Source: Bacteroides sp.
GTDB taxonomy: Bacteria; Bacteroidota; Bacteroidia; Bacteroidales; Muribaculaceae
Assembly: GCA_014802425.1 (NCBI GenBank)
Contig: JAAVCH010000022.1
Coordinates: 23,226-87,225, forward strand
Reading direction: 5' to 3'
DNA: 64,000 nt
In this document: positions 38,275-47,729 of the stretch, one piece after another
How positions within the stretch are numbered: the stretch's first letter is position 1
How the letters are laid out: each line of letters begins with the position of its first letter
The notes under the pieces: generated by a model
Told to the model about the DNA's origin: nothing
The model's database searches: none
Seen by the model: only the letters and a program-made list of their open reading frames with translations
Position numbers and translations under genes: made by a program

Positions 38275-38330
38275 GAAAAAATATCGCGCCATGGCGGAAA
38301 AAATATCGTGCCGTGGCGGAAAAACGTGCC
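38275..38330. repeat. Tandem 22-bp palindrome-bearing repeats
   Basis: Two and a half head-to-tail units: G-AAAAAA-TATCGCGCCATGGCG (38275-38296), a second with two substitutions (38297-38318), and a partial third (38319-38330). Each unit holds a palindrome (CGCCATGGCG in the first). They lie just upstream of the -7 box of the 203-aa gene and just downstream of the tetR stop, so they may be operators. The T-runs after GC palindromes on the minus strand could also end tetR transcription. Confidence 0.7.
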
Positions 38331-38337
38331 TACTGCA

Positions 38338-39072
38338 TTACGGTGTATCCGGGTGGTCATGTCTGGAGGAAGGGCGGAGCCATGCACGGAGCTGTCCGGT
38401 GATGCGGGCGGTGAGCGAAGGAAGGGAATCGGCGGAAGCGGGGTCGAATCCGAGCATTGGACGCAGCAAGGGGGCCGCCATAAACGGATAGGTGTCGAGC
38501 GACAGCACGGTGAGGATAAGCTCACGCGCGTCTACGGCGCGGTTGTGTCCCGAGGCGGCTCCGAAGTCGATGATGCGTTGCAGGGCGCCGAGCGCGGGGG
38601 GCATTTCGGTACGGAGACGGTCGGCCACAAACTGCATCCTGTCGGGATGCGTGAGGAGCTCCACCACAAGGAAGCGCGGCAGGTCGGGGTTGTCGGCCAT
38701 AAACCGCAGATGGCTCTCCACCATACGGGGAAGCAATGAATCCAGGCCTTCGTGGCTGTCGGGAATCTCCCCGAGCATGGCCTGCGTGAGCTTTGACACC
38801 TCGGAGTCGAGCACCCGCTGGAATAGGCCCTGCTTAGTGGCGAAGTAATAATGTATCATCGCATGGGTCACTCCGGCACGCTCGGCTATGACCACCGTGC
38901 GCGCTCCGGCATAGCCCTTCTTAAGGAATTCCTCGCCGGCCACACGCAGTATACGCTCCGCATTCCCCTCGTCGGGCACTGCCACTCCCCCCCCGGGATT
39001 CTCTTTTTCCACTGTCTCTTCCATCATCAAGGGTTTATGAGTCTGTCCGTCCACTGTCTCTTCCATCATCAC
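38338..39072 (-). CDS. TetR/AcrR family regulator
   Basis: 244 residues. The N-terminal DNA-binding domain is clear: ERILRVAGEEFLKKGYAGARTVVIAERAGVTHAMIHYYFATKQGLFQRV (residues about 38-85), followed by an all-helical ligand domain. The start is ambiguous: a 42-bp tandem duplication gives MMMEETVDGQTHKPLMMEETVEKE, so translation could begin at 39072 or at the inner ATGs near 39030. It is the last gene of a minus-strand run (M48, barrel, YidE-type) and ends eight bases from the 22-bp repeats before the CHAT locus, which makes those repeats plausible binding sites. Confidence 0.85.
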   Translation of the reverse strand: MMMEETVDGQTHKPLMMEETVEKENPGGGVAVPDEGNAERILRVAGEEFLKKGYAGARTVVIAERAGVTHAMIHYYFATKQGLFQRVLDSEVSKLTQAMLGEIPDSHEGLDSLLPRMVESHLRFMADNPDLPRFLVVELLTHPDRMQFVADRLRTEMPPALGALQRIIDFGAASGHNRAVDARELILTVLSLDTYPFMAAPLLRPMLGFDPASADSLPSLTARITGQLRAWLRPSSRHDHPDTP

Positions 39073-39098
39073 GACTTCATTATTCCGCTCACCGGAGT

Positions 39099-40760
39099 CT
39101 ACAGGAATATCAGCACCAGCAGCTGCGCTATCACCACTCTGGAGAACATGGCAAGCGGATAAACGGTGGCGTACCCCACGGCAGGATTGTCGCCCGGCAG
39201 CGTGGAGCTTGAATAGTTGAGCGCCATGGGATTGGCCATGGCTCCGCTGAGCACTCCGCAGGTCAGGCCGAAATCAAGACGCGCCAGGCGCATGGTGACC
39301 GGTATCATTATAAGGATCGGCAGCACGGTGACCACGAATCCGGCGCCTATCCACAGCACTCCCTCTCCACGCATGATGGTCTCCACGAAGTGGGCGCCCG
39401 AGTCGAGGCCGAGACACCCGAGGAACAGGGACAGCCCTATGCCGCGCAGCATCAGGTTGGCGCTCCGCGTCGTATAGGTGACGAGATGGAACTGCGGGCC
39501 GAAACGCCCGATGAGGATGCCTACGATTATCGGTCCCCCGGCAAGTCCCAGCTTCACCGGTACTGAAATGCCCGGTATCATTATGGGCACCGAGCCGAGC
39601 AACAGCCCCAGCACGATGCCTATGAAGATGGCGCCCATGTTGGGGTCCTTGAGAGTTAGGGATGAATTGCCCAGCACTTTGGCGACATTCTCTATCGACC
39701 TTTCCTCGCCCACGATCGTGAGGCGGTCGCCGAGCTGGAGCACAAGATGGGGGGAGGCGAGCAAAGTGACGCCGCTGCGCACCACACGCGTGATATTGAT
39801 GCCGTAGGAATTGCGCAGCTTCAGCGACCCGAGGCGCCGGCCGTTGATTTCGGGACGGCTCACTATCACATGGCGTGAAATCAGCGAGCTGTCGATGGCG
39901 TTCCAGTCGATCTCACCGGTATTCCAGTCCTCGCTCTCCCTGGCTCCGAAGAGAGCCGTCAGCGGAGTCACATCCCTGTCGGTGGCCACTACAAGCAGAC
40001 GGTCACCCTCCTGAAGCACGGTTTCCGACGAAGGGATAGTGACATCCCCCTCGCGCCAGATTCTGGAAATCACGAAACGCACCGGAGTCAGCTCCGCCAC
40101 CTGACGCACCGACATGCCGTAGATGCCGGGATTGCGGACATCGAAGGCCGCGATAAAGGTCTGGTTGTCGTCGTCGTGTGAGCCGTCGGTGATGTCGGAG
40201 GGGCGGGTCATGAAGCGCCGCGCCACTATAAAGGCGATGATCACGCCGACCACGCCGAGCGGATAGGTCACAGCACAGCTGAGGGCGGCCCCGTCGGCCG
40301 GGATGCCGAGCTGGCTCAGCGCCTGCTGCGCCGCACCGAGGGCAGGAGTGTTGGTGGTGGCTCCGGAGAGCACTCCCACCATATCCGACATCGGGATATG
40401 CAGCAGGTAGGTGAGGCCGATCGCCACGCCGGTGCCGAGCAGGACTGTGGCCAGTCCGATGCCGTTGAGCAGGATTCCCCCCTGGCGGAAGGAGCTGAAG
40501 AAACCGGGTCCGACCTTAAGCCCCAGTTCGTAGACGAAAAGCACGAGTCCGAAACTCTCGGCGAACACGAGCATGTCATGGTTGACCGACAGTCCGAAAT
40601 GCCCGGCGATGATACCTACGAAGAATACCCATGTCACCCCGAGCGACACACCGCGGAAATGGAGCTTGCCGAGCCCGAGCCCGATGGTCACTATGAGCGA
40701 GAGCACCACCAGCGCCTGAAGCGCCGAGTCCTCAAAAAGTATGGAATAGAGCCAGTTCAT
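39099..40760 (-). CDS. YidE/AspT-type putative transporter with RCK_C domains
   Basis: 553 residues from the ATG at 40760; a longer frame to 40817 is less likely. Layout: a membrane half (about 1-180), two RCK_C (TrkA-C) domains (about 200-370; GDRLLVVATDRDV and GDRLTIVGEERS), then a second membrane half (about 385-553). This is the aspartate-alanine exchanger-related family (YidE/YbjL duplication). LSGATTNTPALGAAQQAL and GAMANPMALNYSSSTLPG are the paired conserved motifs of the two halves. Substrate unknown; RCK_C domains suggest nucleotide or ion gating. Confidence 0.9.
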   Translation of the reverse strand: MNWLYSILFEDSALQALVVLSLIVTIGLGLGKLHFRGVSLGVTWVFFVGIIAGHFGLSVNHDMLVFAESFGLVLFVYELGLKVGPGFFSSFRQGGILLNGIGLATVLLGTGVAIGLTYLLHIPMSDMVGVLSGATTNTPALGAAQQALSQLGIPADGAALSCAVTYPLGVVGVIIAFIVARRFMTRPSDITDGSHDDDNQTFIAAFDVRNPGIYGMSVRQVAELTPVRFVISRIWREGDVTIPSSETVLQEGDRLLVVATDRDVTPLTALFGARESEDWNTGEIDWNAIDSSLISRHVIVSRPEINGRRLGSLKLRNSYGINITRVVRSGVTLLASPHLVLQLGDRLTIVGEERSIENVAKVLGNSSLTLKDPNMGAIFIGIVLGLLLGSVPIMIPGISVPVKLGLAGGPIIVGILIGRFGPQFHLVTYTTRSANLMLRGIGLSLFLGCLGLDSGAHFVETIMRGEGVLWIGAGFVVTVLPILIMIPVTMRLARLDFGLTCGVLSGAMANPMALNYSSSTLPGDNPAVGYATVYPLAMFSRVVIAQLLVLIFL

Positions 40761-40842
40761 TATTGTTTTTCTCAGTATATTCGCCATCCGGCATACGGAC
40801 ATCGGACCCTCCCGCATGAAAAGGCAGCTGTCCGGAAAGCAC

Positions 40843-41910
40843 TTACCGTTTGCCTCCGGAAAGACTGATCTCCACCATCAGACGCTGGTAGAACATAAAG
40901 TTGGATGGCGAGAGGTTGAAGTTGAGTTCGCCCCGCAGGTTCATGAATTTATTGCTGTAGATGTGCAGCAGCAGGTCGGCGCGGTCGTAGAACGACGTCT
41001 TGTAGTAGGCCTCACCCTGATAGAGCGATGCGCCGAATGTGTCGTATAGCGGGAGCAGCCGTCCACCGGCATAGAGGGAATTGCGCACCTCGATCCAGCG
41101 CCATCTTGCGGCGGCTTCGAGCCATGCTCCGGCGGGAGTGCGCCAGCCCGGCCCGGCACCCCTGTACCGCTCCAGAGTCATGAGCATTCCTCCGCGCACG
41201 CTTAGCGAGTCGAGCCCGGTGAGGCGGCTGAAATCGGCGCCTATGTAGGGGTTGATGAGGAAGTTGTCGACTATGCTCTGGTCTTCGGGCGCATTGCGTG
41301 TCTTGGCGTAATGGTTCATGAGCGCGTGGCCGCCGAGCAGGAGGCGGCCGGCGCGGGGGCGCCATTCGCCGTAGGCAAGGATGTTGAATGCCTCGCGGCG
41401 TGTCTCCGACTGATGGGCGCGCCAGTCGATGTAGGCTTCGGCAAAGCCGCAGCGGTGGTCGTAGGTCACGAGCGCTCCGCGTATTATCCGCTGGAAATAT
41501 GCCAGTGAGTCCGACCATAGGAAACCCGGCAGCTGCCTGCGCAACTGGGTGCGCGGCACGAGGCCCATCGAGAATTTCCAGCGCGGATCCTCATGGCGGT
41601 AGTAGGCCACGGGCACGACGCGCGAATCGCGCACGCCGTTCTCCAGCGGCTGGATCCACATGGCTCCGGCCGCAATGCGGTCACGGGGAGTAAACGAAAG
41701 TCCCCCCTCGGCTCCGAGGCTGAGGAAGAAGTAGGTCTTGTCATCGTAGACATGGTCGTCCCCCTCGCGGTTGTCGAAGACCGAGCCGAAGTCAACACGC
41801 CAGTCGGGCCGGAGAGCGTCGGCGGCTCCCCGGCCCAGCATGAGCGCGAGTATGGTAAGGATGAGGTATCTCACTCCCCGGATCTTTTTTCGTGGTGGCC
41901 TGAGGGTCAT
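40843..41910 (-). CDS. Predicted outer-membrane beta-barrel protein
   Basis: 355 residues from the ATG at 41910, which overlaps the upstream M48 stop as ATGA and opens a basic N-region plus hydrophobic stretch (VRYLILTILALMLGRGAADA) acting as a signal peptide. The rest is a regular alternation of amphipathic strands with aromatic edges (YFFLSLGAEGGLSF, LNFNLSPSNFMFYQRLMVEISL), as in small barrels of Bacteroidales. No family name can be given. Translational coupling to an M48 protease suggests a shared envelope role, for instance barrel quality control. Confidence 0.65.
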   Translation of the reverse strand: MTLRPPRKKIRGVRYLILTILALMLGRGAADALRPDWRVDFGSVFDNREGDDHVYDDKTYFFLSLGAEGGLSFTPRDRIAAGAMWIQPLENGVRDSRVVPVAYYRHEDPRWKFSMGLVPRTQLRRQLPGFLWSDSLAYFQRIIRGALVTYDHRCGFAEAYIDWRAHQSETRREAFNILAYGEWRPRAGRLLLGGHALMNHYAKTRNAPEDQSIVDNFLINPYIGADFSRLTGLDSLSVRGGMLMTLERYRGAGPGWRTPAGAWLEAAARWRWIEVRNSLYAGGRLLPLYDTFGASLYQGEAYYKTSFYDRADLLLHIYSNKFMNLRGELNFNLSPSNFMFYQRLMVEISLSGGKR

Positions 41911-42701
41911 TTGGAAGCCTCGGGACGGGTATAGCCGTCTTTCCGGCAACGCTTCTCCATGGCCTCGATGCGTGACTTGGTGTCGGGATGCGACGAGAAC
42001 ATCTTCTGCATCATGCCGGATTTAGCGCCGCTCTCCATGTCGAGGAATTTCTCGAACGACATCACCATGCCGTAGGGGTTGCGTCCGTTGGCCACAAGGA
42101 AGTCATAGCCGCAGTTGTCGGCTTCCTTCTCCTGCTTCTGCGAGTACTTGGCGTTCATGAGCGATGCCCCGAGGTCGCCGAGCTGCGAGTCGGTCAGGGC
42201 TCCGGCCACTCCTCCGGTGGAGGACACCGCGTCCTTGACGGCTCCGGTGAGGAGCTCCGTCTTGAAGGCGTTCTTGGAATGGCGCTTCATCACGTGGCCG
42301 ATCTCATGGCCGATGATGCCCATGAGTTCGTCGTCGTCCATGATGTCCATCAACGACGAGAACACGCGCACGCTTCCGTCGGGACAGGCGAACGCATTGA
42401 TGTCGATCACGTCATATACCTTGAAGTTCAAGGGTATTCCATCGGCCTCGGTGATCCCTTCAGTGAGGCGGCGGAGACGCCGGGTGTACTCATTGTCTTC
42501 GGGGAGCACCGGGTTGTTGGCGTCCATCCAGTCGATGGATTCCTTTACATAGGCGGCCATCTGCTCGTCAGTGAGGGTGAAGGCCTGCACGGCCTTTGTG
42601 GCTCCGTTGACTGCTTTCTTCAGATTGAACTGGGCGGCCGCGGGGGTGGCGCACATAAGGGCCACGGCGGCCATAAGGAATGAAGCTGCTGTCTTCTTCA
42701 T
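41907..42701 (-). CDS. M48 family metallopeptidase, exported
   Basis: 264 residues with a signal peptide (MKKTAASFLMAAVALMCATPAAA). HEIGH lies in LMGIIGHEIGHVMKRHS (about residues 130-145), and the third ligand E is in YSQKQEKEADNCGYDFL. This is the single-domain form similar to LoiP/YcaL, periplasmic or lipoprotein-type proteases that act on outer-membrane proteins. It has a consensus promoter directly upstream and heads the unit M48, barrel, YidE-type, TetR. Confidence 0.9.
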   Translation of the reverse strand: MKKTAASFLMAAVALMCATPAAAQFNLKKAVNGATKAVQAFTLTDEQMAAYVKESIDWMDANNPVLPEDNEYTRRLRRLTEGITEADGIPLNFKVYDVIDINAFACPDGSVRVFSSLMDIMDDDELMGIIGHEIGHVMKRHSKNAFKTELLTGAVKDAVSSTGGVAGALTDSQLGDLGASLMNAKYSQKQEKEADNCGYDFLVANGRNPYGMVMSFEKFLDMESGAKSGMMQKMFSSHPDTKSRIEAMEKRCRKDGYTRPEASK

Positions 42702-42735
42702 CGTTTCAAGATTTTTTTACTGTCTTATTTCGATG

Positions 42736-42767
42736 CAAATTTAATAAAAAATTCCTGTGTCGGCAAA
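42736..42767 (-). promoter_or_regulatory. Promoter of the M48-led unit
   Basis: TTTG (42767-42764), exactly 20 bases, TAAATTTG (42743-42736) on the minus strand: a full consensus match. Leader about 28 bases. Confidence 0.8.
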
Positions 42768-42829
42768 GGTGATGCCCCCTTACAGCGGTAATAATGCGAC
42801 ATAATGACCCTTTACAGCGACCAATGCCG

Positions 42830-44044
42830 TTATTCGGCCACCATCCTCGCATCCTCGGGGACGGGGTCGGCATGATTGCCGAAGAAGCGGTCCACTATCT
42901 GGGAAATCGCCCCGTCGCCGGTGACGTTGCATGCCGTGCCGAATGAGTCCATAGCGATATAGAGGGCTATCATCAGGGCCTGCTGCGCCTCATTGAATCC
43001 GAGCATCGAGGATAGCAGTCCGAGAGCGGCCATGATGCACCCTCCGGGCACACCGGGAGCGGCCACCATCGTCACTCCGAGCATGCAGACGAACCCCACG
43101 AACTGCGGAGTGCTGTAGGGAATACCCTCCATCAGCATCAGGGCAAGGGCGCAGGCAGTGATTTTCATGCAGCTGCCCGACATATGGATCGTGGCGCACA
43201 GGGGCACCGTGAAGCCGGCGATGTCCTCGCTTACTCCCATCTTGACACACTGCCTGAGCGTCACGGGAATAGTGGCCGCCGACGACTGGGTGCCGAGCGC
43301 CGTGAAATAGGCCGGGAGCATGGTGATGAGCATGCGTATGGGGTTCTTGCGCACGAAGAGGGCGGCGATGGCGTACTGCACCAGGAGGAGCACGATATGC
43401 ATCCCGAAGATGATGAGTATGATTTTGGCGAATGCCGACAGCACTGTGGCCACCTGGCCCGTGACGGTCATATCGAGGAAGATACCGAAGATGTAGAGCG
43501 GCAGGAGGGGTATGATGGCCCGTCCGATAGTCATGGAGACCACATTGCGGAAGTCATCGAGCAGTCCGCCGAGGTACTTCCCCTTAAGGTAGGCGAGGCA
43601 TATGCCGAGCAGGAACGCCAGCACGAGAGCGGTCATGACGTCCATCGGAGCGGGAATCGTCACCGTGAAGAACGGGCTGACCACATGCCCGGATGCGGTC
43701 TCAAGGGCCGCCGCGCCCGAGGGAGTTATCAGAGAGGGGAATGTGGAGTCGGCCACGAAGAAGGCGAAGAGGCCGCCGCACGTCGTGGAGAGGTAAGCGA
43801 GGGCCACCGTCAGCACGAGCACCTTTCCGGCCTTATCCCCTACTTCGGCGATGGCCGGAGCCACAAATCCGATGATGATCAGCGGGATGAGGAATCCCAG
43901 AAACTGGCTGAAGACAGCATTGAACGTAGCGAAGAGCCTCGCTCCCCATTCGGGCATCACATACCCCGCCCCTACTCCGAGGGCGATGGCGATAAGGATC
44001 TGCACCAGCAGATTGACCTTGATTTTCTTTCCAAGTATTTTCAT
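42830..44044 (-). CDS. Dicarboxylate/amino acid:cation symporter (DAACS)
   Basis: 404 residues with eight membrane helices and the two hairpin loops of the glutamate transporter fold. A serine-rich hairpin is visible as ALGTQSSAATIPVTL, and the late conserved motif is DSFGTACNVTGDG (NxxGD-type). Sodium- or proton-coupled uptake of glutamate, aspartate, serine or C4-dicarboxylates is expected. The serine/threonine form (SstT) is possible, but I cannot settle the substrate. It follows the helicase gene on the same strand by 59 bases. A 14-bp near-palindrome (TTACTT-TT-AAGTAA, 44067-44080) sits in that gap. Confidence 0.88.
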   Translation of the reverse strand: MKILGKKIKVNLLVQILIAIALGVGAGYVMPEWGARLFATFNAVFSQFLGFLIPLIIIGFVAPAIAEVGDKAGKVLVLTVALAYLSTTCGGLFAFFVADSTFPSLITPSGAAALETASGHVVSPFFTVTIPAPMDVMTALVLAFLLGICLAYLKGKYLGGLLDDFRNVVSMTIGRAIIPLLPLYIFGIFLDMTVTGQVATVLSAFAKIILIIFGMHIVLLLVQYAIAALFVRKNPIRMLITMLPAYFTALGTQSSAATIPVTLRQCVKMGVSEDIAGFTVPLCATIHMSGSCMKITACALALMLMEGIPYSTPQFVGFVCMLGVTMVAAPGVPGGCIMAALGLLSSMLGFNEAQQALMIALYIAMDSFGTACNVTGDGAISQIVDRFFGNHADPVPEDARMVAE

Positions 44045-44103
44045 GATGTATCAGATTCGGAAGTCTTTACTTTTAAGTAAACTAAGTGAGATATATTGAG
44101 CGG

Positions 44104-46284
44104 TCAGATTTTTTCGAGCAGCGAGGCGAGAAGATGGCGCTCGGATTTTTCGTCGGTGCCGAAACGGACCTTTACGCGGGAGCCGTCGGCCGTGACAGTG
44201 AGCACCGTGCCCTCGCCGAAGAATTTATGGCGGACACGGTCGCCGACTTTCAGGCGGTCGCAGTCCTGCGGACCCTCCGCCGCCGAAGCCGACGCGCGGT
44301 CGGCCCCGAGGCCGATTTCAGCATTGATGGAGCCGGCGAGCTGACGCGCCCCGGCCCATATGGAATCGTCGATCTTCCCTTCACGCACCAGCAGATGCTC
44401 CTTGATTTCGGCAAGGAAGCGCGACGGGAACTTGTCGGCGCGCGTCTGGATATTATAGCCCTCGGCTTCGGTAAGGAACAGCCCGCGCTCCGCACGCGTG
44501 ACCGCCACATACATCAGCCTGCGCTCCTCCTCCAGTCCCGCCAGACGGCGCTCCCGCAGCGTGCGGTGGCTCGGAAAGGCACCTTCCGACAGCCCGCAGA
44601 CGAACACTACCGGAAACTCCAGACCTTTCGCCTGATGGATTGTCATGAGCTTCACCATCGAGGAGTCGTCCTTATAGTCGGCGTTGGTCATGAGGGATAT
44701 TTCCTGCAGGTAGGTGGCCAGCGACAGGTCGCCGTGACGGTGCGAATGCTCGTAGGCCCGGATGGAATGAAGGAGTTCCTCCACGTTCTCAAGGCGCTCC
44801 TCCTTCTGGTCGTCGCGGTATGATTCGGTAAGGCCCGTATCCTTGAGGATGAAGTTGAGGATTTCGGAGATGCCGGAAGTGTGCTGCATGTCGCGGCATT
44901 TGTCGATAAGCCATATGAAGGCGCAGAGCTGCGGATAGGCCTTGGTCTTGCGCCAGAGGTCGAGATTGGCCTTCAGCGCCTCGTAATAAGGTATTCCCTC
45001 ACTGCGGCTGATTTCACGCACACGCTGCATAGACACATCGCCGAAATGGCGCGAAGGGGTGTTTATGACCCGTGCGAAACTGAGATTGTCGCCTATGGCC
45101 ACAAGCCGCAGATAGGCCAGCGCGTCCTTGATCTCGCGCCGCTCGAAGAAGCGCACCGTGCCCCAGATGGCGTAGGGTATCTTCTTGCGGATGAGCTCCT
45201 GCTCTATGGCCCGCGACATGTAGGAAGCCCTGAAAAGCACGGCGAAATCGGAGTACGGAGTGCCGTGGCCGTGCATCCTCGCCATGCGCTGCACTATCCA
45301 TCTGGCCTCGGCGGCATCGTTTTTCGCATGGAAGTGGGTGGCCTTGTCAAGATGCGCGGCGTCGGTGAAGAGGTCCTTGGGTATGCGGCGCACATTATTG
45401 GATATGATGGAATTGGCCACATCGAGTATCTCGGGGGTGGAGCGGTAGTTGCGCGCCAGCACGATGTCGGTCCCGGGAGTCCAGTCCACAAACATCGCCG
45501 GCCTCGCGCCACGCCATTCGTATATCGCCTGGTCAGGATCCCCCACCACGAAGAGATTGCCGTAGCGTCCGGCAAGGATGGTCATTATCTTCCAGTCGTC
45601 GGCGTTGCAGTCCTGCACCTCGTCGACCATTATATAGTTGAGTTTCTCCTGCCAGTATTCCCTCACCTCCGGGAACTTCCCGAGCAGGAAGAGGGTGAAG
45701 TTTATGATGTCGTCAAACTCCAGGGCATAGTTCATGGCCTGGTAATGGATGAAGCTCTCCACATCGGAGAATCCCCGGTCGTCGCGGAACTTCGGAGAGT
45801 CCTGTAGCATGTAGATGCTTATGTAGTCGGGGCATTCGCGGTCCTTGAACTCGGCGACACGGCCGAGGAGCTTGTTGACTGTCTTTTTGGAACGGTCCAT
45901 GCCGTGGGCGGCGAGCACCTGCTTGGCTATTGTCTCGTTGTCGTCCTCGTCGAGGATGGTGAATGTCTTCGGAAAGCCGAGACGGTGGATGTCGCGGCGG
46001 AGCACCTTGACGCAGAATCCGTGGATGGTACATACGAAGTCGTTGGCGTCGCCGGCGGCCACAAGGCGTGAGATGCGGCCGCGCATTTCGGCGGCGGCCT
46101 TGTTGGTGAAAGTCATGCAGAGTATGTTGGCCGGATCGATGCCGAGATTGTTGACAAGATGCGCGAAGCGGTGGGCCAGCACACGGGTCTTCCCCGACCC
46201 GGCGCCCGCCACGACGCGCACGCGTCCTTCCGTAGCCAGCACAGCCTCCAGCTGCCTCTCGTTAAGATTGCTCAGTATATCCAT
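44104..46284 (-). CDS. UvrD/PcrA-type superfamily 1 DNA helicase
   Basis: 726 residues from the ATG at 46284. The longer frame to 46359 crosses the promoter and is rejected. Motifs in order: Q-motif LNERQLEAV, Walker A AGAGSGKT, the DEVQDCN motif II, QAIYEWRGARP, MTIHQAKGLEFPVVFV and the VAVTRAERGLFL motif VI. The C-terminal 60 residues hold a Tudor-like KVGDRVRHKFFGEGTV segment, as in PcrA, which contacts RNA polymerase. It is a 3'-5' helicase for nucleotide-excision repair and conflict clearing. Confidence 0.95.
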   Translation of the reverse strand: MDILSNLNERQLEAVLATEGRVRVVAGAGSGKTRVLAHRFAHLVNNLGIDPANILCMTFTNKAAAEMRGRISRLVAAGDANDFVCTIHGFCVKVLRRDIHRLGFPKTFTILDEDDNETIAKQVLAAHGMDRSKKTVNKLLGRVAEFKDRECPDYISIYMLQDSPKFRDDRGFSDVESFIHYQAMNYALEFDDIINFTLFLLGKFPEVREYWQEKLNYIMVDEVQDCNADDWKIMTILAGRYGNLFVVGDPDQAIYEWRGARPAMFVDWTPGTDIVLARNYRSTPEILDVANSIISNNVRRIPKDLFTDAAHLDKATHFHAKNDAAEARWIVQRMARMHGHGTPYSDFAVLFRASYMSRAIEQELIRKKIPYAIWGTVRFFERREIKDALAYLRLVAIGDNLSFARVINTPSRHFGDVSMQRVREISRSEGIPYYEALKANLDLWRKTKAYPQLCAFIWLIDKCRDMQHTSGISEILNFILKDTGLTESYRDDQKEERLENVEELLHSIRAYEHSHRHGDLSLATYLQEISLMTNADYKDDSSMVKLMTIHQAKGLEFPVVFVCGLSEGAFPSHRTLRERRLAGLEEERRLMYVAVTRAERGLFLTEAEGYNIQTRADKFPSRFLAEIKEHLLVREGKIDDSIWAGARQLAGSINAEIGLGADRASASAAEGPQDCDRLKVGDRVRHKFFGEGTVLTVTADGSRVKVRFGTDEKSERHLLASLLEKI

Positions 46285-46303
46285 CTGCTTGAAATAGCTA
46301 CTG

Positions 46304-46335
46304 CAAAGATAACACATAATCTCCCTACCTGCAAC
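46304..46335 (-). promoter_or_regulatory. Promoter of the UvrD/PcrA helicase gene
   Basis: GTTG (46335-46332), 20 bases, TATCTTTG (46311-46304) on the minus strand. The leader is only about 13 bases. It supports the ATG at 46284. Confidence 0.7.
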
Positions 46336-46356
46336 ACCGCCCCGGACTTGCGCCTG

Positions 46357-46394
46357 CAAAACGGATCGCCCCGGTCATGACGGCCGGGGCGATC
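46357..46394 (-). terminator. Terminator downstream of clpX
   Basis: A perfect 11-bp stem (GATCGCCCCGG/CCGGGGCGATC) with a 9-base loop, then CGTTTTGC on the minus strand, 28 bases beyond the clpX stop. Confidence 0.8.
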
Positions 46395-46421
46395 GCGGTA
46401 ATTGCGTTACGGGATATCCGG

Positions 46422-47729
46422 TCAGGAGTCGGCGAGCTTCATCTTGTCGAAGTTGGCGCGTGACAGCTGACGGTTTACATAATCGGCGTCGACAGTGAAC
46501 TCCTTGACCTGCATCGAGGGGATGTCGAACATGGCGTCGACCATGACGGTCTCCACTATCGAGCGGAGTCCGCGGGCACCGAGCTTATACTCGATGGCCT
46601 TGTCGACGATGGCCTCAAGGGCGTCCCGGGTGAATTCGAGTTTCACGCCGTCGATTTCGAAGAGCTTCCTGTACTGGCGCACAAGGGCGTTCTTCGGCTC
46701 CGTGAGGATGCGCAGGAGCGCGTCGCGGTCCAGCGGATTAAGGGCGGTGAGCACGGGCAGACGCCCGATTATCTCCGGAATCAGGCCGAAGCTCTTTAGG
46801 TCCTGGGGCAGGATATAGCGCATCAGGTTGTCGCGCTGCTCCTTCTTCTTGCTCTCGTCGCGTCCGTAACCCACGACATGGGTATTGAGGCGCGAGGCTA
46901 TCTTACGCTCGATGCCGTCGAAGGCGCCGCCGCAGATGAAGAGTATGTTCTTCGTGTCGACGGCTATCATCTTCTGCTCCGGATGCTTGCGGCCTCCGTT
47001 GGGGGGCACGAGCACCGTGGAGCCCTCCAGGAGCTTGAGCAGACCCTGCTGCACGCCTTCGCCGCTGACGTCGCGGGTGATGGAGGGATTGTCGCTCTTA
47101 CGGGCTATCTTGTCGATTTCATCGATGAAGACGATGCCGCGCTCGGCACGCTCCACATTGTAGTCGCAGTTCTGGAGCAGACGGGTCAGCAGCGATTCGA
47201 TGTCCTCGCCCACATAGCCGGCCTCGGTGAGCACCGTGGCGTCGACGATGGCGAAAGGCACGTCGAGCAGGCGCGCTATGCTCTTGGCCAGAAGGGTCTT
47301 GCCGGTACCGGTGGGCCCGACCATTATGATGTTCGACTTCTCGATGTCGACATCGTCGGGATCGGCGTCGATGGCCTTCCTGAGCCCGGCCTTGGGGGCA
47401 TCCTTATCGCGGGCCGCCTCCTGGTCGATGCGCTTGTAATGGTTGTAGACCGCGACGGAGAGGTACTTCTTGGCCTCGTCCTGGCCGATGACGTAGCGGT
47501 CGAGGTATTTCTTGATCTCGTGGGGAGTGGGAATGTCCTCCTTCTTCACCTTCACGTCGCCTCCCTGGGCGCGGGCCTCGGCGAGGGTGTTGTCGCGCGC
47601 CTGGTCGATATAGCTGATGCAGTCGGTGCAGAGCGTCAACCCGTCGAACACAGGAACGATTGTGGCGCCCTGTGCCTCCGACGTGCCGCACATCATGCAG
47701 CGCAGGTCATTTGACTTCTTTTTGGCCAT
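46422..47729 (-). CDS. clpX: ClpX, ATP-dependent unfoldase of ClpXP
   Basis: 435 residues. An N-terminal C4 zinc finger (CMMCG and CTDC), an AAA+ domain with Walker [14 protein letters not shown] and Walker [11 protein letters not shown], the [19 protein letters not shown] pore-side region and a C-terminal small domain. The IGF-type ClpP-docking loop is near [12 protein letters not shown]. It unfolds tagged proteins and feeds them to ClpP. Its ATG shares one base with the clpP stop (TAATG), so the pair is coupled. Confidence 0.97.
   Translation of the reverse strand: MAKKKSNDLRCMMCGTSEAQGATIVPVFDGLTLCTDCISYIDQARDNTLAEARAQGGDVKVKKEDIPTPHEIKKYLDRYVIGQDEAKKYLSVAVYNHYKRIDQEAARDKDAPKAGLRKAIDADPDDVDIEKSNIIMVGPTGTGKTLLAKSIARLLDVPFAIVDATVLTEAGYVGEDIESLLTRLLQNCDYNVERAERGIVFIDEIDKIARKSDNPSITRDVSGEGVQQGLLKLLEGSTVLVPPNGGRKHPEQKMIAVDTKNILFICGGAFDGIERKIASRLNTHVVGYGRDESKKKEQRDNLMRYILPQDLKSFGLIPEIIGRLPVLTALNPLDRDALLRILTEPKNALVRQYRKLFEIDGVKLEFTRDALEAIVDKAIEYKLGARGLRSIVETVMVDAMFDIPSMQVKEFTVDADYVNRQLSRANFDKMKLADS

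Noticed and set aside
38275..38330. Short tandem repeats considered as a CRISPR fragment
   Set aside because: Units are adjacent without unique spacers, and no cas gene is nearby.
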